A DNA stretch of 35,502 bases from Oscillospiraceae bacterium (GTDB lineage: Bacteria; Bacillota; Clostridia; Oscillospirales; Oscillospiraceae), in assembly GCA_015067935.1 (NCBI GenBank), contig SVLL01000015.1, forward strand, positions 1-35,502. Reading direction: 5' to 3'. The position numbers and the translations under genes were made by a program. Positions 8,270 through 15,303 of this stretch are shown here, piece by piece. Below the pieces are notes generated by a model, which was given only the letters and a program-made list of their open reading frames with translations, had not been told where the DNA came from and ran no database searches. Position 1 is the first letter of the stretch; each line of letters opens with the position of its first letter.

Positions 8270-8884
8270 ATGGCAGATAAGAATATGTGGGAAATTGAAG
8301 ACGGTCTGAAAGGACAGGGAGTTGGCGTGATCTGCGGTGTGGATGAAGCCGGCCGGGGTCCTTTGGCAGGACCGGTGTATGCTGCGGCAGTGATTCTGCC
8401 CGAGCATCTGGAAATTCCCGGACTTGACGACAGCAAAAAGCTTACAGACAAGCGGCGCAGAGAGCTGATGCCCATCATTAAAGAGCAAGCCATTGCCTAC
8501 GGCATCGGCATTGCTACGGAGAAAGAGATTGATGAGATCAATATCCTGCAGGCAACATTCCTTGCTATGCAGCGTGCCATCGATCAATTGGAAGGAAAAG
8601 CTGATTTTGCTCTTATTGACGGCAACCGGGAAAAGGATTTCGGTCTGCCTGTGATGACCGTAGTCAAGGGTGACAGCCGCAGTGCCAATATCGCTGCCGC
8701 ATCCATCTTGGCAAAGGTCAGTCGTGATGACTATATGGATGAAATGGCAAAGCAGTATCCGCAGTATGGTTTTGAAATCCACAAGGGTTACGGCACCAAG
8801 GCCCATTATGAGGCACTTCGTACTTATGGTCATTGTGCCCTGCACCGCCTGACCTTCTTGAAGAAGTTTTATGGCGATAAGTAA
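8270..8884 (+). CDS. rnhB: Ribonuclease HII
   Basis: This endonuclease cuts RNA in RNA-DNA hybrids and removes single ribonucleotides from DNA. The active-site motif is DEAGRG (D25, E26), followed by LDDSKKL, ALIDGN and KGDSRSANIAAASILAKVSRD, which carry the remaining acidic residues. I chose the ATG at 8270, with GGAGGAATAAA just upstream, giving 204 residues; an in-frame start at 8210 would lie inside rbgA. The 3' end overlaps the next gene by 14 bases. Confidence 0.97.
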   Translation: MADKNMWEIEDGLKGQGVGVICGVDEAGRGPLAGPVYAAAVILPEHLEIPGLDDSKKLTDKRRRELMPIIKEQAIAYGIGIATEKEIDEINILQATFLAMQRAIDQLEGKADFALIDGNREKDFGLPVMTVVKGDSRSANIAAASILAKVSRDDYMDEMAKQYPQYGFEIHKGYGTKAHYEALRTYGHCALHRLTFLKKFYGDK

Positions 8885-9236
8885 AATCAGCGGTGCGTGG
8901 GGAGAGGCATTGGCAGCGGAATACCTGCGTAAGAAGCGTTATAAGCTGGTGGCTGCCGGTTATCGCAGCCGCTTTGGCGAGATCGATCTGATCGTGGAAA
9001 ATAAGCAGTATTTGGTGTTTGTGGAGGTTAAGCTGCGAAAAAGCGGCGATTTTGCCGCGCCCCGGGAGTATGTGAACCGCGCAAAGCAGGACAAAATCCG
9101 GGTAACAGCCTCTATGTATTTGTCCCAAAACCCGACCAAGCTGCAGCCACGCTTTGATGTGATTGAAATTTTTGCACCGGATGGTGCCATGACGAAAAAT
9201 CCCGAAATTACCCATCTGGAGGATGCGTTTCAATGA
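8871..9236 (+). CDS. YraN/UPF0102 family protein
   Basis: This 121-residue protein of the UPF0102 (YraN) family has a predicted restriction-endonuclease-like fold. Typical features are GxxGEALAAEYLRKKRYKLVAAGYRSRFGEIDLI near the N-terminus and the nuclease-like core EIDLIVENKQYLVFVEVKLRK, with the E-x-D and E-V-K residues present. The biological role of the family is not settled; a nuclease role is inferred from the fold. It commonly follows rnhB, as here. It overlaps rnhB by 14 bases and the next gene by four (ATGA). Confidence 0.9.
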   Translation: MAISKISGAWGEALAAEYLRKKRYKLVAAGYRSRFGEIDLIVENKQYLVFVEVKLRKSGDFAAPREYVNRAKQDKIRVTASMYLSQNPTKLQPRFDVIEIFAPDGAMTKNPEITHLEDAFQ

Positions 9237-10192
9237 ATTTCCCTGTTTTTGACCTGCATTGTGATACGGCTCTGGCCCTTTTGGGTGAGGACCTGCAGCA
9301 GGCAGGCTCTCTGCGGAAAAATGAATACCACATCGATCTGGAACGGGCGAAAACACTGCCGGCCTATGCCCAGTGCTTTGCCTGCTTTACCTCGCCTCTG
9401 GAGCAGCTACCCGACGGTGTTACTGTCAGCGAGATGTTTGAACGGGAAATGGTCAGTGTTCTGCGCGAGGTGGAGAAGAACAAGGATCTGATTTCCTTGG
9501 CCTATTCTGCCGCAGAAGTGGAAAAGAATCGGGAAAAAGGAAAAATGTCTGCCATTTTGACCATTGAGGGTCCGGCAGGCTTTGGATTTGATCCGGCTCT
9601 GCTTGAAGACCTTTATAAGATCGGTTTCCGGATCACCACGCTGGGCTGGAATGAAAGCAATGTTCTCTGCGGCAGCCATAAAACAGGCGGCGGACTGACG
9701 GAGCAGGGCCGGGAATATGTTTTTGAAGCACAGCGTCTGGGGATGCTTGTGGATGTGAGCCACATCAGTGATGAGGCTTTCTGGGATATTATGGACATCA
9801 CCCGGGGCCCGGTCATTGCAAGCCACTCCAATTCCCGTTCTGTTTGTAATGTGAGTCGAAATCTGACGGATGAAATGTTTAAAGCAATCTGCCAAACCGG
9901 CGGCGTGGCAGGTCTGAATCTGTACACGAAATTCTTAGGGGAGAATGCCACAGTTGATACGGTATGTGATCATGCAATCCATTGGCTGGAATTGGGTGGA
10001 GAGAAGAATATTTCTCTCGGCGGCGATTTGGATGGCTGTGATACCCTTCCTGCCGGGTTCAGCGGCGTGCAGGACTACCCCAAGCTGGCAGAGCGTTTGC
10101 TGGCTCGCGGCATCAGCGAAGAAACGGTAATGGATATATTCTGGAATAATGCGATGGGAGTGTTAAAAAATGCTGTATGTAACTACCCGTAA
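9233..10192 (+). CDS. Membrane-dipeptidase family peptidase (M19)
   Basis: A zinc-dependent dipeptidase of family M19 (renal dipeptidase type), 319 residues, with a TIM-barrel amidohydrolase-like fold. Metal-ligand motifs are the N-terminal HCD (H9, D11), the glutamate in LTIEGPAGFGF, and the histidines in VDVSHISDEAFWD and VIASHSNSRSV. LGGDLDG near residue 260 corresponds to the family's GSDFDG. No signal peptide is seen, so it is probably cytoplasmic. It likely cleaves dipeptides; the exact substrate is unknown. It starts within the yraN stop (ATGA) and overlaps the next gene by 23 bases. Confidence 0.93.
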   Translation: MNFPVFDLHCDTALALLGEDLQQAGSLRKNEYHIDLERAKTLPAYAQCFACFTSPLEQLPDGVTVSEMFEREMVSVLREVEKNKDLISLAYSAAEVEKNREKGKMSAILTIEGPAGFGFDPALLEDLYKIGFRITTLGWNESNVLCGSHKTGGGLTEQGREYVFEAQRLGMLVDVSHISDEAFWDIMDITRGPVIASHSNSRSVCNVSRNLTDEMFKAICQTGGVAGLNLYTKFLGENATVDTVCDHAIHWLELGGEKNISLGGDLDGCDTLPAGFSGVQDYPKLAERLLARGISEETVMDIFWNNAMGVLKNAVCNYP

Positions 10193-11156
10193 CAAATTTG
10201 ATACTTATACGGCAAACTGGGCCACCCGGCTGGACCGTGGTCCGGATGGGGGGTTGTTCCTGCCGTTCCGCATGCCGGAGCTTTCCCAGGAAGAGCTGCA
10301 GGCGTTGCCCTCCCAGAGCTTTTGCCAACGGGTTGCCACACTCCTGAACTGCTTTTTCGGCACCCAGCTGACCGGCTGGGATGTGGAGCTTTACGGCGGT
10401 AAAAAGCCTGTCAAGCTTGTGAGCGTTGGGCATCGGGTACTGGTGGCTGAGCTCTGGCATAATCATGATCAGGACTATGCCCGTTTTGCCGCCCGTCTGG
10501 CGGCCCGGATCAGCGACAGCGAACATGGCTTGATTAAGCCCACCTCTTGGGTGAATATCGCGATCCGCATTGCTATGCTTTGCAGCATTTTTGTGGAGCT
10601 GCCTGCTAATTTAATGCCCCTTGACATTGTGGTCGCCACGGGGAATTTTGCCGCACCTATGGCAGTGTGGTATGCCCGTCAGATGGGTTTGCCCATCGGC
10701 AATATCATCTGCAGCCACAACCATCCCTGCGTATGGAATCTGCTCCATCAGGGAGAGGTCAGGGGAGATGAGCATCTGCCCGAGAATCTGGAACGGCTGA
10801 TTACGGCAACGCTGGGTGTGGAAGAGAATCAGCGTTTCTGCGAAATTGTGGAAGGCGGTCGGCTCTATACCACCCGTATGGGTATGCTGGAGCCTCTTCG
10901 TAAGGGTATGTATGCAACCGTGACCAGTCAGGACCGGGTCAACTCCGTGATCTCCAGCGTTTACCGTATGGCAAATTATGTGATGGGTCCCCAGACGGCA
11001 TTGGCTTTCAGCGGTCTGCAGGACTATCGCGCCAAGACCGGTGGCGTGCGCAATGCGCTGCTGCTGGCAGAAAGAAGTCCTTCTACCGACATCAAGGCAA
11101 TTGCGGCAAGTATGGAGATGTCGGAGTATCATCTGCGTGAGATTTTAGGAGTGTGA
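10170..11156 (+). CDS. Threonine synthase-like protein lacking the PLP lysine motif
   Basis: The sequence resembles two parts of threonine synthase: the N-terminal domain (MLYVTTRNK, GPDGGLFLPFRMPELSQEEL) and the later PLP-phosphate segment (VVATGNFAAPMAVWYARQMGLPIGNIICS, about residues 153-180). Between them the usual FHGPTxAFKD box, which holds the PLP lysine, is replaced by LWHNHDQDYARFA (residues 95-107), and the following SGDTG loop seems absent. Length is 328 residues against roughly 430-500 for real ThrC. It is therefore probably not an active threonine synthase and may be a regulatory or scaffold relative. GGGAG lies ten bases before the ATG. The open frame is intact and embedded in an operon, which argues against a recent pseudogene. 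Confidence 0.75.
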   Translation: MLYVTTRNKFDTYTANWATRLDRGPDGGLFLPFRMPELSQEELQALPSQSFCQRVATLLNCFFGTQLTGWDVELYGGKKPVKLVSVGHRVLVAELWHNHDQDYARFAARLAARISDSEHGLIKPTSWVNIAIRIAMLCSIFVELPANLMPLDIVVATGNFAAPMAVWYARQMGLPIGNIICSHNHPCVWNLLHQGEVRGDEHLPENLERLITATLGVEENQRFCEIVEGGRLYTTRMGMLEPLRKGMYATVTSQDRVNSVISSVYRMANYVMGPQTALAFSGLQDYRAKTGGVRNALLLAERSPSTDIKAIAASMEMSEYHLREILGV

Positions 11157-11160
11157 AATA

Positions 11161-11850
11161 ATGGCACTTTACGCCATTGGTGATTTACACCTTTGCCTGG
11201 GCGCGCCAAAGCCGATGGATGTTTTCGGCGGTGCTTGGGTGGGGTATATGGATAAGCTGAAGGAAGGTCTTTCCGGGATCAAACCGGAGGATACTCTTGT
11301 TCTGTTGGGAGATCTGAGCTGGGCGTTGGATCTGGAAGGCGCAAAGGCAGACTTTGCGTGGCTTAATCAGATTCCCTGCCGGAAGATCATCCTCAAGGGG
11401 AATCACGATTACTGGTGGAATACCGTGCGGAAATTCGAGCTTTTCTGCAAGGAAAACGGTTTTGAGGATTTCCATATTCTCCATAACAACCATTTTGAAT
11501 ATAACGGTTATGCCATTTGCGGTACCCGGGGTTGGTTCTTTGAAGAGGAGCGCAGCGGTCAGCACGACGAAAAAGTATTCAAAAGGGAATTGCTGCGGTT
11601 GGAGGCATCCCTGAAGGCGGCAGGGGAGCTGCCCAAACTGGTTTTTTTACATTATCCGCCCCGGTATAAGGGCTATGAATGCCCGGAGATTCTGGAGTTG
11701 TTGAAGCAATATGAGGTCCGGTGCTGCTATTACGGCCACCTCCACGGTGCCAGCCATGGCCTGGCCATTGAGGGCATCTGGGACGGAATTCAGTACAAAT
11801 TGCTTTCTGCAGACAGACTTAACTTTGTGCCATATCAGGTTTTGCCTTAA
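11161..11850 (+). CDS. Metallophosphoesterase
   Basis: A calcineurin-like phosphoesterase of 229 residues with all the metal-binding blocks: GDLHL (D7, H9), LGDLSWA, KGNHDYWW, FLHYPP and YGHLHGASH. It is predicted to be a soluble two-metal hydrolase. Related stand-alone enzymes are common in Clostridia, but the substrate is unknown. The gene follows the ThrC-like gene by four bases with GGAGTG before the ATG, so it is the last gene of the operon, closed by a strong terminator. Confidence 0.9.
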   Translation: MALYAIGDLHLCLGAPKPMDVFGGAWVGYMDKLKEGLSGIKPEDTLVLLGDLSWALDLEGAKADFAWLNQIPCRKIILKGNHDYWWNTVRKFELFCKENGFEDFHILHNNHFEYNGYAICGTRGWFFEEERSGQHDEKVFKRELLRLEASLKAAGELPKLVFLHYPPRYKGYECPEILELLKQYEVRCCYYGHLHGASHGLAIEGIWDGIQYKLLSADRLNFVPYQVLP

Positions 11851-11875
11851 AGAACCGGGATTTCCCGGTTCTTTT
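11850..11875 (+). terminator. Terminator after the metallophosphoesterase gene
   Basis: AAGAACCGGGA (11850-11860) pairs perfectly with TCCCGGTTCTT (11863-11873) and is followed by TT. It overlaps the stop codon and closes the lepB-to-phosphoesterase run. Confidence 0.85.
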
Positions 11876-11917
11876 CATTCTCTTTGCAAAAAAATGCGAA
11901 AATTTTCAATAAAATAC

Positions 11918-11946
11918 TGGACTTTTTCTGCAATCTTTGATAAAAT
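11918..11946 (+). promoter_or_regulatory. Likely promoter of tig
   Basis: TGGACT (11918-11923, four of six to consensus) and TAAAAT (11941-11946, five of six) are 17 bases apart, about 65 bases before the tig start. Confidence 0.55.
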
Positions 11947-11971
11947 ACTACGGCTGAATTTATAAATACAA

Positions 11972-11990
11972 TGGTGGCAGTATGCCATCA
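11972..11990 (+). promoter_or_regulatory. Hairpin in the tig 5' leader
   Basis: TGGTGGCA (11972-11979) can pair with TGCCATCA (11983-11990) with one G-U pair and a 3-base loop, six bases before the Shine-Dalgarno site. It may tune mRNA stability or initiation; no known riboswitch is recognised. Confidence 0.35.
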
Positions 11991-12011
11991 ACAATTTGGA
12001 GGACACAAATC

Positions 12012-13307
12012 ATGACTGTTAAGAACATCGAAAAGAACGGTAATCAGGCTACCATCGTGGTAGAAATCGACAAGGAACTGATGGAGACCGGCGTGCAGAA
12101 GGCATACCTGAAGGCTCGCAAGAACATTCAGCTCCCCGGCTTCCGTAAGGGCAAGGCTCCACGTCAGCTCATCGAGAAGATGTACGGTGCCCATGTCTTC
12201 TACGAAGACGGCCTGGAAGAAATCTTCCCCGAAGTATACCAGAAGGCAGTTGTTGAGCAGGATGTGAAGGCCATCGGCCGTCCCAGCCTGACCGATATGG
12301 ACATTTCCGAAGACGGCATCGTTACTCTGACCATCACCACCGAGCTCTACCCCGAGGTCACTCTGGGCCAGTACAAGGGTCTGGAAGTGGAGAAGGCTGA
12401 GGCTGTTGTTACTGACGAGCAGGTGCAGGCTGAGCTGGACCGTATGGCTCAGAATGTTGCTTCCACCGAGACTGTGGAAGGTGCCGCAAAGATGGGCGAT
12501 ACTGCTAATATCGACTTTGAAGGCTTTGAAAACGGCGTTCCCTTTGCTGGCGGCAAGGGCGATAACTTCGACCTGAAACTGGGCTCCGGTTCCTTCGTTC
12601 CCGGCTTTGAGGAGCAGGTTGTCGGTATGTCCGCCGGTGAGGAGAAGGACATCGATATCACCTTCCCTGAGGATTACCACGCAGAGCTGGCCGGTAAGGC
12701 AGTTGTGTTCCATGTCAAGTGCAACAAGGTCACCACTACCATCGTTCCTGCGCTGGATGACGAGTTTGCAAAGGATGTTTCCGAGTTTGACACTCTGGAA
12801 GCTTTGACCGCTGATATCCGCGCAAAGGCTCTGGAGAATGCCCAGAAGCAGATCGACAATGCTTTCGAGCAGGCTGCTGTGGACAAGGCTGCTGAGAACA
12901 CCACTGTGGATATGCCCAAGGCCCTGATCGAGGCCGAGCTGGACAACCAGATGGAGCGTTTCGGCTATCAGCTGCAGATGAGCGGTTACTCCATGGAGCA
13001 GTATGCCAAGATGATGGGCGGCGATCTGAACACCATGCGTAACGCCTTCCGTCCTGCCGCTGAAAAGCAGGCCAAGGCCAATGTGACTTTGGAGAAGATC
13101 ATTGAGGTGGAGAATATCACCGTTTCCGATGAGGAAGTGGAAGCAGAGTATGCTGCTGTTGCCGCTCAGTATTCTCTGGAGGTCGAAAAGGTTAAGACCA
13201 TGGTTCCCGCTGAGGAGATCCAGACCAGCCTGAAGACCCGTAAGGCCGTTAAGGTGATCACTGACAGTGCTGTTGCTGTTGCCCCTGCCGCTAAGGAAGA
13301 GGCTTAA
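12012..13307 (+). CDS. tig: Trigger factor
   Basis: This ribosome-associated chaperone and peptidyl-prolyl isomerase binds nascent chains at the exit tunnel. Length is 431 residues, as expected. The N-terminal ribosome-binding signature GFRKGKAPRQLIEKMYG is near residue 34. The FKBP-like domain spans about 150-245 (GDTANIDFEGFENGVPFAGGKGDNFDLKLGSGSFVPGFEEQVVG), and an alpha-helical chaperone arm follows. I chose the ATG at 12012 because TTTGGAGGA precedes it and the protein then begins MTVKNIEKN. The in-frame ATG at 11982 lies in a hairpin with no ribosome site. It heads the clpP-clpX-lon block. Confidence 0.97.
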   Translation: MTVKNIEKNGNQATIVVEIDKELMETGVQKAYLKARKNIQLPGFRKGKAPRQLIEKMYGAHVFYEDGLEEIFPEVYQKAVVEQDVKAIGRPSLTDMDISEDGIVTLTITTELYPEVTLGQYKGLEVEKAEAVVTDEQVQAELDRMAQNVASTETVEGAAKMGDTANIDFEGFENGVPFAGGKGDNFDLKLGSGSFVPGFEEQVVGMSAGEEKDIDITFPEDYHAELAGKAVVFHVKCNKVTTTIVPALDDEFAKDVSEFDTLEALTADIRAKALENAQKQIDNAFEQAAVDKAAENTTVDMPKALIEAELDNQMERFGYQLQMSGYSMEQYAKMMGGDLNTMRNAFRPAAEKQAKANVTLEKIIEVENITVSDEEVEAEYAAVAAQYSLEVEKVKTMVPAEEIQTSLKTRKAVKVITDSAVAVAPAAKEEA

Positions 13308-13372
13308 TTTAAGGAATAAGCAGCCTGTTTCGTGGTTAGAATGTTTCAGACCCATGAAAGGAGACAATGACC

Positions 13373-13954
13373 ATGAGTTTAGTACCCTATGTTGTTGAGC
13401 AGACCAGCCGCGGTGAGCGCAGCTATGATATTTTCTCCCGTCTGCTGAACGATCGCATCATCTTCCTGTCCGAGGAAGTGAACGACACCACCGCATCCTT
13501 GGTGGTTGCCCAGCTTCTGTATCTGGAGGCGCAGGACCCGGACAAGGATATTCAGTTTTATATCAACAGCCCTGGCGGCAGTGTCACCGCAGGTATGGCA
13601 ATCTATGACACCATGCAGTACATCAAGTGCGATGTAGCTACCATTTGTGTGGGTATGGCGGCATCTATGGGCGCGTTCCTGCTGTCTGCCGGTACCAAGG
13701 GCAAGCGGATGGCTCTGCCCAACTCCGAGATTATGATCCACCAGCCCAGTGCAGGTACGCAGGGTCAGATTACGGATATGGCTATCCACATGAAGCGTCT
13801 GCAGACCATCAAGGAGCGGATGAACCGCATTCTTGCCGAAAACACCGGCAAGAGCGTGGAGGAAGTGACCGATGCCTGCGAGCGTGACAACTTTATGACG
13901 GCTCAGGAGGCTCTGTCCTTTGGGCTGATTGATAGAGTTCTTGACCATCATTGA
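13373..13954 (+). CDS. clpP: ATP-dependent Clp protease proteolytic subunit
   Basis: ClpP is the barrel-shaped serine peptidase that degrades substrates fed by ClpX or ClpC. The catalytic triad is visible: S98 in [12 protein letters not shown]123 in MIHQPS, and an aspartate near residue 172. The 193-residue length matches the family. I chose the second ATG (13373) because it lies nine bases after AAAGGAG and gives the usual start [20 protein letters not shown]; the ATG at 13367 is only three bases from that site. clpX follows after 26 bases. No CIRCE or CtsR site was seen upstream. Confidence 0.98.
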   Translation: MSLVPYVVEQTSRGERSYDIFSRLLNDRIIFLSEEVNDTTASLVVAQLLYLEAQDPDKDIQFYINSPGGSVTAGMAIYDTMQYIKCDVATICVGMAASMGAFLLSAGTKGKRMALPNSEIMIHQPSAGTQGQITDMAIHMKRLQTIKERMNRILAENTGKSVEEVTDACERDNFMTAQEALSFGLIDRVLDHH

Positions 13955-13980
13955 TTCCGTAGAAAGGCGGGAAGCCTGTT

Positions 13981-15240
13981 ATGCCCAGAAAAGAAGAACA
14001 GTCCATCCGCTGCAGTTTCTGCGGAAAGCGTGAAACCCAGGTGGAGCGGCTGATTGCCGGTCCCGGCGTGTATATCTGCAGTGATTGCGTGCAGGCTTGT
14101 GCCCAGCTGCTGCAGGATGATCTGAAGATCGATAGCCGCGGCAAGCTCCGTAAACCAGAAAAACTGCCCACACCCGTGGAGATGAAAACCTTTATGGACA
14201 GCTACATTGTGGGTCAGGACAATGCAAAAATGGCTTTGTCCGTGGCAGTTTACAACCACTACAAGCGTATTTACAATAATCCCGATACCGATGTAGAGCT
14301 CCAGAAGAGCAACATTCTGCTTATTGGCCCTACGGGCAGCGGCAAGACCCTCTTTGCCCAGACCCTTGCCAAGATTCTGGATGTACCCTTTGCTATTGCG
14401 GATGCCACTACCCTGACCGAAGCCGGTTATGTGGGTGACGATGTGGAGAATATCCTGGTTCGTCTGCTGCAGGCTGCAGATTTTGATGTGGATCTGGCAG
14501 AGAGGGGCATCATATACATCGACGAAATGGATAAGATCGCCCGTAAGAGCGAAAATACCTCCATCACCCGTGATGTTTCCGGTGAAGGCGTGCAGCAGGC
14601 ACTTTTGAAGATTCTGGAAGGTACTGTTGCCAATGTGCCCCCTCAGGGCGGCAGAAAGCATCCCCAGCAGGAGATGATCCAGCTGGATACTTCCAATATC
14701 CTCTTTATCTGCGGCGGCGCGTTTGACGGTCTGGATAAGATCATCGAAAGCCGCACCGATAAGTCTGCCATCGGCTTTGATTCTCCGGTGCAGAGCAAGA
14801 AGAAGCGGGATGTGGGTAAGCTGCTTTCTCAGGTTGAACCCCACGATCTGCTGAAATTCGGTATTATTCCCGAATTGGTGGGCCGTATGCCGGTAATTAC
14901 CTGCCTGCAGAGTTTGACAGAAGAGGATCTTGTGCGGATTCTGGATGAGCCCAAGAATGCCCTGACCCGTCAGTACGAAGCCTTGCTTGCGATGGACGGC
15001 GTGGAGCTGGAGATTCGTCCCGATGCTCTGAAGGAAGTCGCCCAAAAGGCTCTGGAACGGCAAATCGGCGCAAGAGGTCTTCGTGCCATAATGGAATCCA
15101 TCATGATGAAGATCATGTATCAGATTCCCTCTGATCTTTCCATTAAAAAGGTGATCATCACGGCAGACTGTGTCCGTGGTGCAGAACCCGTGATCCTGCG
15201 GGATGGGGAGAATCCCCGTGTGCCGTCAGGTACGAAATAA
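13981..15240 (+). CDS. clpX: ATP-dependent Clp protease ATP-binding subunit ClpX
   Basis: ClpX is the AAA+ unfoldase that recognises substrates and threads them into ClpP. It has the N-terminal zinc-binding domain (C11, C14, C33, C36), Walker A GPTGSGKT at residues 116-123, Walker [12 protein letters not shown], and the sensor and C-terminal small domain including [13 protein letters not shown]. Length is 419 residues (family 415-425). AAAGGCGGG lies before the ATG. It is immediately downstream of its partner clpP, so a coupled operon is very likely. Confidence 0.98.
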   Translation: MPRKEEQSIRCSFCGKRETQVERLIAGPGVYICSDCVQACAQLLQDDLKIDSRGKLRKPEKLPTPVEMKTFMDSYIVGQDNAKMALSVAVYNHYKRIYNNPDTDVELQKSNILLIGPTGSGKTLFAQTLAKILDVPFAIADATTLTEAGYVGDDVENILVRLLQAADFDVDLAERGIIYIDEMDKIARKSENTSITRDVSGEGVQQALLKILEGTVANVPPQGGRKHPQQEMIQLDTSNILFICGGAFDGLDKIIESRTDKSAIGFDSPVQSKKKRDVGKLLSQVEPHDLLKFGIIPELVGRMPVITCLQSLTEEDLVRILDEPKNALTRQYEALLAMDGVELEIRPDALKEVAQKALERQIGARGLRAIMESIMMKIMYQIPSDLSIKKVIITADCVRGAEPVILRDGENPRVPSGTK

Positions 15241-15245
15241 TCCAT

Positions 15246-15274
15246 AAGAAGGGGGTAGCAATGCCCCCTTCTTT
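15246..15274 (+). terminator. Hairpin between clpX and lon (partial terminator or processing site)
   Basis: AAGAAGGGGG (15246-15255) pairs perfectly with CCCCCTTCTT (15264-15273) around an 8-base loop. Only three T occur at its 3' end before TCCACTACC, so it is a weak terminator at best. It could reduce read-through into lon or protect the upstream mRNA. Confidence 0.55.
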
Positions 15275-15303
15275 CCACTACCCTTAGCGAAAGGAGAAAT
15301 CCT

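Noticed and set aside
11982-12011. Earlier ATG start for trigger factor
   Set aside because: It sits in a leader hairpin with no Shine-Dalgarno site; the ATG at 12012 has GGAGGA and the conserved N-terminus.
13308-13372. CIRCE or CtsR heat-shock operator before clpP
   Set aside because: No TTAGCACTC/GAGTGCTAA repeat and no GGTCAAA tandem is seen here, upstream of tig or upstream of lon.
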